The notes under the pieces were generated by a model that worked only from the letters and a program-made list of their open reading frames with translations, was not told where the DNA came from and made no database searches. From XYD2-FULL-39-9 sp964561035 (lineage in GTDB: Bacteria; Patescibacteriota; Patescibacteriia; Magasanikbacterales; GWA2-37-8), in contig CAZLNR010000012.1 of the NCBI GenBank assembly GCA_964561035.1, forward strand, positions 1 to 27,308: DNA of 27,308 nucleotides, given 5' to 3'. A program made the translations under genes and the position numbers. How positions within the stretch are numbered: position 1 is the stretch's first letter; every line of letters begins with the position of its first letter. Below, one piece after another: positions 21,494 to 27,308 of this stretch.

Positions 21494-21575
21494 TAAAGAG
21501 TTGAACAATATTCCGATTTATTTTAGGATTTTTAACTGCTGCCAAATACAGCAGTACAATGTTAATCGCGTAGGT

Positions 21576-22712
21576 ATGTTCGGTCTCTTTAAGCCAAAAT
21601 CATATTTAGGAATTGATGTCGGATCCGGCGGTGTAAAATTGGTTGAATTGCATATGGAAAAAAAACGTCCAGTATTGTTTACGTATGGACTAACCATTGG
21701 CAAGCAAGACATTCATAAAATTCAAGCCAAGCCTGAAAAAAATATTGCAGACATGACAGGCGCAGAATCTTCAAAAGCGCCGACTAGCGCCGATCAGATG
21801 GGAGAGGAAAAAATAAACGAATATGCCAATACCATAAAAAGTCTTTGTAAAGTAGCTCGAGTAACTTCCAAAACAGCTGTGGTTAGCCTGCCGGTTTCTT
21901 CGGTGTTTCATGCCGCAGTTACACTGCCTTTGGTAAAAAAAGAAGAGCTGGATCACTTGGTAAAAGCCGAAGTGAAAAAATTATTGCCAATGCCGCTAGA
22001 AGAAATGGCGCTCGATTTTCAAGTGCTTGCCGGATCGTCTGAAAGTAAAAGCCAGCGTGTCATTGTTAATGCAGTACCATACAAACTTATTGAATTCTAT
22101 TCCAAAGTATTTTCAAGAGCTGGTTTGGTTTTAGAAGCTTTGGAACCGGAATCTACAGCGCTTACTCGCTGTTTGGTAGGTAGAGATCAGGCTGTATCTA
22201 TGATTGTTGATATTGGTTCGGAACGCACCAATTTTTTCATTATTGATCAAGGTTTTCCAATTACACACCAAAGCATTGAATCTGGCGGAGATAAAATAGA
22301 TAAAATACTGCATAATATTTTAGGCATGGAGCAAGAAATGGTGGAGCGAGTTAAATATGACCTCTTTGAGTTTTTGCCTACAAGTAAAAATAATATATTA
22401 TCAGAACAAAAGTGGTTGGATACGTTGATGCCGGTTATTGATCCAATTTTAAAAGAAATTGCTGTTAGTCTGGAAGTATATTTGCGTCAAACTGGAAACG
22501 AGGGCAAGCATCCGGAAAAAATAATTTTAACCGGCGGTATGTCGCTCATGCCGTTTTTGGCAAAATATATTGAACAAAAGTTTAAAATTAAATGTTATGT
22601 GGGAGATGCTTGGGCTCGAGTGGTGTATCAGGATGGTCTCAAGCCAATGCTTAAGCAGATTGGGCCGCGTATGTCGGTTTCAATTGGCTTAGCGTTGCGA
22701 AGTATGGTATAA
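21576..22712 (+). CDS. pilM: Type IV pilus assembly protein PilM
   Basis: Actin-like ATPase on the cytoplasmic side of the type IV pilus machine, which recruits PilN/PilO. The phosphate-1 motif is YLGIDVGSGGVKLVEL (residues 9-24). A second nucleotide loop is MIVDIGSERTNFFII, and the adenosine motif is IILTGGMSLMPFLAKYI. The start is ATG 21576 (MFGLFKPKSYLG), with TAGGT just upstream; the longer frame from 21501 begins with TTG inside the leader. Length (378 aa) is typical. pilN and pilO do not follow: the next genes are a receiver-domain protein and a pilin, so the assembly genes are split between loci. Confidence 0.9.
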   Translation: MFGLFKPKSYLGIDVGSGGVKLVELHMEKKRPVLFTYGLTIGKQDIHKIQAKPEKNIADMTGAESSKAPTSADQMGEEKINEYANTIKSLCKVARVTSKTAVVSLPVSSVFHAAVTLPLVKKEELDHLVKAEVKKLLPMPLEEMALDFQVLAGSSESKSQRVIVNAVPYKLIEFYSKVFSRAGLVLEALEPESTALTRCLVGRDQAVSMIVDIGSERTNFFIIDQGFPITHQSIESGGDKIDKILHNILGMEQEMVERVKYDLFEFLPTSKNNILSEQKWLDTLMPVIDPILKEIAVSLEVYLRQTGNEGKHPEKIILTGGMSLMPFLAKYIEQKFKIKCYVGDAWARVVYQDGLKPMLKQIGPRMSVSIGLALRSMV

Positions 22713-22713
22713 T
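22703..22713 (+). promoter_or_regulatory. -10 promoter element (TATGGTATAAT) before the response regulator
   Basis: TATGGTATAAT overlaps the last codons and stop of pilM. The start would be near 22720, about 36 nt before the next ATG (22756). Confidence 0.5.
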
Positions 22714-22755
22714 TTTGATGAATTAAAATTAGGTTAATGTTTCTAGCATTTACAT

Positions 22756-23139
22756 ATGTCTTCAAACAAGCAAACCCATATCCTTATCGTGGAGGACGAT
22801 CTGTTTTTGGGGGAAATATATCAGAAAAAATTTGAAATGGAGGGGTTTAAAGTTAGTACGGCAAATAATGGTGAAAAAGCCGTATTAGATATTAAGAAAA
22901 AAATGCCAGACGTTGTTTTACTCGATATCCTGTTGCCAAAATTAGACGGTTTTTCCGTGTTGGAACAAGTAAAGGCAGATGCCAGCACCAAAGATATTCC
23001 AGTTATTCTGCTTACCAATCTGGGGCAGCAAGATGATGTGCAGCGCGGTTTGGAAAAGGGCGCGGCAGATTATTTAATCAAAACACATTTTAAGCCTTCC
23101 GAAGTTGTGGATAAAGTAAGAAAGGTCTTACAAGAATAG
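22756..23139 (+). CDS. Single-domain response regulator (CheY-like), 127 aa
   Basis: A complete receiver domain and nothing else. The acidic pocket is VEDD (12-15), the phospho-acceptor is Asp57 in VVLLDILLPKLDG, Thr87 lies in VILLTNLG, and Lys109 in YLIKTHF. Being a stand-alone receiver between pilM and a pilin gene, it probably tunes pilus activity by protein contact, as PilG/PilH-type proteins do. No kinase is in the window. Confidence 0.9.
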   Translation: MSSNKQTHILIVEDDLFLGEIYQKKFEMEGFKVSTANNGEKAVLDIKKKMPDVVLLDILLPKLDGFSVLEQVKADASTKDIPVILLTNLGQQDDVQRGLEKGAADYLIKTHFKPSEVVDKVRKVLQE

Positions 23140-23140
23140 A

Positions 23141-23151
23141 TGTGGTATAAT
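23141..23151 (+). promoter_or_regulatory. Extended -10 promoter (TGTGGTATAAT) of the pilin gene
   Basis: TGTGGTATAAT begins 2 bp after the response-regulator stop. The leader includes a TTTCAT/ATGAAA hairpin and an unusually strong AAAGGGGGTG ribosome-binding site before ATG 23207, as expected for an abundant pilin. Confidence 0.65.
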
Positions 23152-23206
23152 ATACAGGCTTTCATTTTATGAAATATATGCACGATTATAGAAAGGGGGT
23201 GACAAT

Positions 23207-23641
23207 ATGAAAAAATTGAATGAAAAAGGTTTTACCCTTATCGAATTGTTGGTAGTAATTGCCATCATCGGTTTGTTATCAACCTTGGCAGTAGTTGCTT
23301 TGGGAAACGCAAGACAGAAAGCGCGCGACGCAAGACGTCTTTCCGACCTTAAACAATTACAAACTGCTTTGGAATTGTATTACACCGATAACACCGCGTA
23401 CCCAACAGGTTCCGGCGTAACATTGGGAGATACTAACCACGCATGTCTCAACTCCTCCGGTTTCACCACCGCAGGTTGCGCGAGTCCATACATGGGTCAG
23501 GTTCCATCAGATCCATTGGCAGCTCAGTCATATACTTATACTGCAGCGTCAAGTTCATATACCGTAACTGCCACACTTGAAACATCAATGAACGGTTTCA
23601 CTGGCGGTGTCACTCTCAGTCCATCTGGTATAGCTGACTAA
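23207..23641 (+). CDS. Type IV pilin / GspG-like major pseudopilin, 144 aa
   Basis: Class III leader MKKLNEKG is cut before Phe9, giving FTLIELLVVIAIIGLLSTLA with the conserved Glu at mature position 5. The N-terminal helix runs through ARRLSDLKQLQTALELYYTDN, and a short beta domain follows (NTAYPTGSG…, SDPLAAQSYTYTAA). Two Cys (HACLNS, GCASP) could form a loop disulfide. It is the substrate of the prepilin peptidase encoded just downstream. The strong ribosome-binding site and dedicated terminator suggest high expression. Codons here are more C-ending than in the neighbours. Confidence 0.93.
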   Translation: MKKLNEKGFTLIELLVVIAIIGLLSTLAVVALGNARQKARDARRLSDLKQLQTALELYYTDNTAYPTGSGVTLGDTNHACLNSSGFTTAGCASPYMGQVPSDPLAAQSYTYTAASSSYTVTATLETSMNGFTGGVTLSPSGIAD

Positions 23642-23657
23642 TCAGATTTAAGTACAT

Positions 23658-23697
23658 AAAAAACAAAAGACCCTTAAAAAGGGTTTTTTGTTTTGTT
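23658..23697 (+). terminator. Intrinsic terminator after the pilin gene
   Basis: AAAACAAAAGACCC (23660-23673) pairs with GGGTTTTTTGTTTT (23681-23694) and a T-rich tail follows. It isolates pilin transcription from pilD. Confidence 0.85.
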
Positions 23698-23701
23698 TCT
23701 C

Positions 23702-23712
23702 TGTGGTATACT
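23702..23712 (+). promoter_or_regulatory. Extended -10 promoter (TGTGGTATACT) of pilD
   Basis: TGTGGTATACT, identical to 16509-16519, starts within 10 bp of the preceding terminator. Transcription near 23719 leaves a leader of about 15 nt. Confidence 0.6.
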
Positions 23713-23734
23713 GATTTTGACATAATAACAATCT

Positions 23735-24523
23735 ATGTTTTATCTCTTGGCGCTTGGCAATTTTTTCTATGGTATCGTGTTGTTGCTCGGTCTTTCCGTG
23801 GGGAGTTTTTTAAATGCTTGGGTGTGGCGCAGACGTGAAAATGTTCGCATTACGCACGGCCGCAGCATGTGCCTCAGCTGCCATCGCCAGTTGGAATGGT
23901 TTGAGAATATTCCTGTTTTTAGTTTTTTGGCGCTGAAAGGGAAGTGCCGGGTTTGTAAAAATCATATTCCGCTTCATTATTTTTTTGTTGAGGTGTGCGT
24001 GGCAGTGCTGTTTGTGTATTTGGCTTGGTTTAACGCGCATGGTTTTAATCCAAGCCTTGTTGTGTTGGCGCGCAATCTGATTTTTTTGTCGTTGCTGGTT
24101 GTTATTTTTATGTATGATTTACTGTATCAAGAAATTTTATCAAGCGTAGTATGGTTTGGGGCATTTACCGGGTTATTTTTTAATGCGTACTTAGATTATA
24201 ACTTAAGCAGCTTGCTTATCGGCGCTTTGGTTGCTGGTGGTTTTTTCTTGGCTCAATTTATGATTTCCAAAGGACGATGGATTGGCGGTGGAGATGTGCG
24301 CCTGGGCGTGCTTATGGGTGTGTGGCTGGGCTGGCCGGTGGTGCTGGCCGCTCTGGTGCTGGCATATATTTCGGGATCAATTGTTGGTTTGTTGCTCATG
24401 GCAACCAAGAAAAAAACTTTGGGTAGCGCCATACCGTTTGGCACATACCTGTCAGCAAGTACGCTTGTGTGTTTGTTGTGGGGAGAGGCGATAGTGCGTT
24501 GGTACGCTCAGTTTTTACGATAA
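23735..24523 (+). CDS. pilD: Prepilin peptidase / N-methyltransferase (A24 family)
   Basis: Membrane aspartic protease that removes prepilin leaders and methylates the new N-terminus. SVGSFLNAWVWRR (21-33) opens the methyltransferase domain. The cytoplasmic zinc loop has C46-x2-C49 and C71-x2-C74. Catalytic Asp residues lie in FMYDLLYQEI and in the GGGDVRLG motif of the GxGD class. Seven or eight hydrophobic helices and a 262-aa length are normal. The gene follows the pilin gene, its substrate, and is followed by ligA after 9 bp, so the two are probably co-transcribed. Confidence 0.93.
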   Translation: MFYLLALGNFFYGIVLLLGLSVGSFLNAWVWRRRENVRITHGRSMCLSCHRQLEWFENIPVFSFLALKGKCRVCKNHIPLHYFFVEVCVAVLFVYLAWFNAHGFNPSLVVLARNLIFLSLLVVIFMYDLLYQEILSSVVWFGAFTGLFFNAYLDYNLSSLLIGALVAGGFFLAQFMISKGRWIGGGDVRLGVLMGVWLGWPVVLAALVLAYISGSIVGLLLMATKKKTLGSAIPFGTYLSASTLVCLLWGEAIVRWYAQFLR

Positions 24524-24532
24524 ATAACATGT

Positions 24533-26563
24533 ATGTCTATTCCTGCTGAAGTACAAAAAAAGGCCGGATTGCTGAAAGCGCAAATTGATGATTTGCGATA
24601 TCGGTATCATGTGCTTAACGATCCTGAGATAACCGATGCCATGTATGATGGTCTGATGGATCAGTTGCGCAAGATAGAGACAGAGTATCCACAGTTGGTT
24701 ACGCCAGATTCGCCAACCCAGCGCGTGGCCGGCACGCCCATGGAAAAGTTTGAAAAAATTACCCACACTGTACCGCAGTGGTCTTTTAATGATGCTTTTA
24801 GCCAAGATGATATTACCGATTGGCAGGAGCGTATTTTAAAAATTTTGGAAAAAGAACTAGGCAGTCGTCCAGCTGATCTTGATTATATTTGCGAATTAAA
24901 AATAGATGGTTTGCACATGGTGCTTACATATACAAACGGTGTCTTAGAAAGCGCTGCAACCAGAGGTGATGGCAAAGTCGGAGAAAACGTAACTGCGAAT
25001 ATCAAAACTATTTTATCTGTACCGGTGATGCTTAAAGAAAAGATTGATTTAGTGGCAGAGGGCGAGGTGTGGATGAATAAGAATATGCTGGAGCAGATAA
25101 ACGTGGAGCGTGCCAAAGCGGACGAGCCGCTGTTTGCCAATCCGCGCAATGCTGCGGCAGGTACTATTCGCCAGCTTGATCCGTCGGTAGTGGCAGCGCG
25201 CAAATTAGCGCTAACCGCCTATGATATTTCTAGCAATAACGCTCCCGCATCGCAGGCCGAAGAATTACAGATGTTGGCCAAGCTTGGATTTAAAACCGAC
25301 TCTCATTGGAAGGTGTGCAAAACAGCGGCAGATATTTTTGCGTTTCATAAGTACTGGCAAGAACATAAGCATAGCCAAGATTTTTGGATTGACGGCGTGG
25401 TTATAAAAGTCAATCAAAAAAAATATCAAAATGCCCTAGGTTTTACCGGCAAAGCGCCGCGCTGGGCAATCGCGTATAAATTTCCGGCGGAACAAGGTAC
25501 AACTGTGGTTCGTCAGGTAAATTGGGGGGTTGGCAGAACTGGCGCTATTACGCCGGTAGCTGTCATGGACCCGGTGCGTTTGGCTGGTACCACTGTTACT
25601 CATGCTACACTCCATAATTGGGATGAAATAGAGCGTTTAGGTGTGCGAATTGGCGATACGGTGGTGGTAGAAAAGGCGGGCGATATTATTCCTAAAATAA
25701 TCCGCGTTTTAGATAAGATGCGCACTGGTTCTGAGAAAAAAATAGCCGAACCAAAGCATTGTCCAATTTGTAAAAGTTCTGTATCGCGCAAAGACATTGT
25801 GGATGTTGCTCAAGAAAAAAGCGTTGCCTTGTTTTGCGCTAATACTAATTGTTATGCGCAACAATTGCGCCGCATCATTCATTTTGTGGGTAAAACCGGG
25901 TTTGATATTGCGGGACTTGGTAAAAAAATTGTTGAACAGCTGGTGCAGGAGGGTTTGGTGGAAACCCCAGCCGATATTTTTACTCTTACCAAAGGAGATT
26001 TGGAACCGCTAGAGCGTTTTGCGGAAAAATCTGCGGATAATTTAATTAGCGCAATTGCAGCCAGCCGGCAGGTGGCGTTGGCAAGATTTATCAATGCTTT
26101 GGGTATAAATCATGTGGGTGAAGAAACGGCTATAAAATTGGCGCAAGAATTTAAAACCATTGAAAAAATAACTCAGCTTACTCTGGAGGAGTTGGAATCC
26201 ATAAATGATATTGGTCCGCAAGTCGCCGCTTCTATTTTTAATTATTTTAAAGATGGAAAAAATAAAAAGTTATTGGAAAATTTGTTTGCCAATGGTGTGC
26301 AGATAGAAAAAGTGCAAGAGCTGGCTTCGGGTGGCAGGTTGAGCGGTAAAACATTTGTGCTAACCGGCACGCTCAGTTCCATGGGGCGCGATGATGCTAA
26401 AGAAAAAATACGCGCTTTAGGCGGTGATGTGTCTGAAAGCGTGAGTAAAAAAACCAGTTATGTGGTGGTGGGCGCAGAGCCGGGGAGTAAGGCAAAAAAA
26501 GCCGAACAGCTGGGGGTTGCAACACTTGACGAACAGTCATTTTTAGATATTTTAAGAAAATAA
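24533..26563 (+). CDS. ligA: NAD+-dependent DNA ligase LigA
   Basis: Seals nicks in replication and repair using NAD+. The N-terminal Ia domain contains YHVLNDPEITDAMYD. The adenylation motif KIDG has nucleophile Lys123. The OB fold follows (about 310-390). A four-Cys zinc finger begins CPICKSS and ends CANTNCY. A helix-hairpin-helix region (450-570) and a C-terminal BRCT domain (about 598-676, GKTFVLTGTLSSMGRDDAKE) complete it. At 676 aa it is full length. The start ATG 24533 lacks a clear ribosome-binding site and lies 9 bp after pilD, suggesting coupled translation. Confidence 0.97.
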   Translation: MSIPAEVQKKAGLLKAQIDDLRYRYHVLNDPEITDAMYDGLMDQLRKIETEYPQLVTPDSPTQRVAGTPMEKFEKITHTVPQWSFNDAFSQDDITDWQERILKILEKELGSRPADLDYICELKIDGLHMVLTYTNGVLESAATRGDGKVGENVTANIKTILSVPVMLKEKIDLVAEGEVWMNKNMLEQINVERAKADEPLFANPRNAAAGTIRQLDPSVVAARKLALTAYDISSNNAPASQAEELQMLAKLGFKTDSHWKVCKTAADIFAFHKYWQEHKHSQDFWIDGVVIKVNQKKYQNALGFTGKAPRWAIAYKFPAEQGTTVVRQVNWGVGRTGAITPVAVMDPVRLAGTTVTHATLHNWDEIERLGVRIGDTVVVEKAGDIIPKIIRVLDKMRTGSEKKIAEPKHCPICKSSVSRKDIVDVAQEKSVALFCANTNCYAQQLRRIIHFVGKTGFDIAGLGKKIVEQLVQEGLVETPADIFTLTKGDLEPLERFAEKSADNLISAIAASRQVALARFINALGINHVGEETAIKLAQEFKTIEKITQLTLEELESINDIGPQVAASIFNYFKDGKNKKLLENLFANGVQIEKVQELASGGRLSGKTFVLTGTLSSMGRDDAKEKIRALGGDVSESVSKKTSYVVVGAEPGSKAKKAEQLGVATLDEQSFLDILRK

Positions 26564-26591
26564 TTGCCTGTGTGCAAAAATATAAAAAAAG

Positions 26592-26600
26592 TGATATAAT
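26592..26600 (+). promoter_or_regulatory. Extended -10 promoter (TGATATAAT)
   Basis: TGATATAAT with the TGn extension lies 30 bp before ATG 26630. It gives the anchored beta-sandwich gene its own transcript after ligA. Confidence 0.5.
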
Positions 26601-26629
26601 ATATTCATTAATTTCTTTAGTTAAATATT

Positions 26630-27151
26630 ATGAGAATGTCGTGGAATTTTAAAACTGTCCTGTTTTCAATTGCGATTGTTGCTGTAGTTTTTGGAGGAAT
26701 TTTTTTATACTGTAATCAGCTCGTGGCGATGAGAGCGCTTAAAGATGAGTTTGCAAATTATCAGCGCGTAGTGCATGTACAAGTGGCTGATCTTAGAGCT
26801 CAGATTAACGAGCTGCGCAACAATAATGAACCAGGAATAATAACAGGAGGGCTTACATACCCTAGCGAAGGTTTGCCTAAGGATTTAAAAGTCTGCGCTC
26901 AAAATAACAAAACCGCCGAAATTATTTGTACGCAGAAAGATATTTCTGGCGATGCGACATACGCATTATCGGTACCAGCGGGAGAATACTTGGTTTTTGC
27001 TCAATCAGGAAAATTGAAAGCGTATTATTCTGAATTTGTTATTTGTGGTTTGGATGCAGATAAATGCAAAACACATACACCTGTTATAATAAAAATTGCC
27101 GCAGGTGAAAAATTGGAAAATATCACTCCAGGTGATTGGTACGCTCCATAA
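26630..27151 (+). CDS. Membrane-anchored exported beta-sandwich protein, 173 aa
   Basis: A transmembrane helix (about 8-28) is followed by a short coiled coil (35-65). A beta-rich domain follows: GGLTYPSEGLPKDLKVCAQN, then YALSVPAGEYLVFAQ, then KAYYSEFVICGL, ending TPGDWYAP. The VPAGEYLV block resembles carboxypeptidase-regulatory-like folds. From memory, the YPSE…VCA…PAG.Y…YYSE.V.CG…DWY pattern recurs in exported proteins of Patescibacteria. Three Cys in the domain could allow a disulfide. Function unknown; probably extracytoplasmic. Confidence 0.72.
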   Translation: MRMSWNFKTVLFSIAIVAVVFGGIFLYCNQLVAMRALKDEFANYQRVVHVQVADLRAQINELRNNNEPGIITGGLTYPSEGLPKDLKVCAQNNKTAEIICTQKDISGDATYALSVPAGEYLVFAQSGKLKAYYSEFVICGLDADKCKTHTPVIIKIAAGEKLENITPGDWYAP

Positions 27152-27169
27152 TTTTTTCAAATTTTTTAT

Positions 27170-27308
27170 ATGTATATCAGCTGGTTTAAAGACTTGACTA
27201 TTAAAGACATTCCATCAGTCGGCGGCAAGAACGCATCGCTTGGTGAAATGTACGCCAAATTGACAAGCAAAGGCATGAAAGTGCCTAATGGTTTTGCGTT
27301 AACCGCTG
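27170..27308 (+). CDS. ppsA: Phosphoenolpyruvate synthase, N-terminal start (partial)
   Basis: The first 46 codons read MYISWFKDLTIKDIPSVGGK, then NASLGEMYAKL, then KVPNGFALTA, the conserved opening of the PEP-utilising ATP-grasp (PPDK_N) domain. The GGKNASLGEM and VPNGFA blocks are diagnostic. The gene runs off the right edge. PpsA makes PEP from pyruvate and ATP; pyruvate phosphate dikinase shares this N-terminus, so the exact enzyme is likely but not certain. Confidence 0.85.
   Translation, partial: MYISWFKDLTIKDIPSVGGKNASLGEMYAKLTSKGMKVPNGFALTA

Overview
The window reads as a chromosome segment of a Candidate Phyla Radiation (Patescibacteria) bacterium. The DNA is AT-rich and tightly packed. 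Single-copy housekeeping genes (dnaX, cysS, ligA, start of ppsA) sit among type IV pilus genes (pilM, a pilin, pilD) and a VirB4/TraG-like ATPase with a small partner. Several membrane-anchored proteins have no assignable function, and one has a fold-type C-terminus common in these lineages. TGA is used as a stop, so the UGA recoding of Gracilibacteria and Absconditabacteria is not seen. The lineage call is inference from gene content; no 16S gene is present.

Layout: (1) Positions 1-854 are the left flank: an edge fragment, a bidirectional terminator and one hypothetical gene. (2) Positions 855-10852 form an integrated element of about 10 kb bounded by a 21-bp direct repeat. The right copy is the 3' end of an intact tRNA-Gln(CTG) gene, and the element's large serine recombinase lies against it. 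From left to right the cargo is: a GC-rich orphan gene with its own promoter and hairpins; a Panacea-type toxin-antitoxin pair with tandem operator palindromes; a GIY-YIG protein; a pair of small membrane proteins; a mini XRE regulator; an orphan C-terminal fragment; and a leftward operon. That operon runs: predicted nuclease (DUF5655-like), beta-class DNA methyltransferase, PD-(D/E)XK restriction enzyme, ClpP/SDH-type serine protease, small protein. After it come a repeat-rich noncoding stretch, a 62-aa protein, a leader with two mutually exclusive long stems, and the recombinase. (3) Positions 10830-16508 are leftward core genes: tRNA-Gln, a secreted C39-like peptidase, dnaX, the DUF87/VirB4-like ATPase and its partner. 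(4) A rightward CorA-like transporter in which the GMN motif is replaced by AVH. (5) Positions 17554-18793 are a second GC-rich island holding a Cys-rich lipoprotein, whose promoter closely resembles that of the first GC-rich gene. (6) A leftward operon of a membrane protein, cysS and a PH-like membrane protein. (7) Rightward pilM, response regulator, pilin, pilD, ligA, an anchored beta-sandwich protein and the start of ppsA. Most of these units begin with a GGTATAAT-type (often TGTGGTATAMT) extended -10.

The strongest points for follow-up all concern the mobile element. Integration predictably changes the recombinase C-terminus, because the ORF runs into the antisense strand of the tRNA. The recombinase leader looks like a terminator/antiterminator switch. 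The cargo is a compact defence set (restriction-modification, protease, nuclease, toxin-antitoxin). Functions below are read from motifs by eye; no database search was possible.
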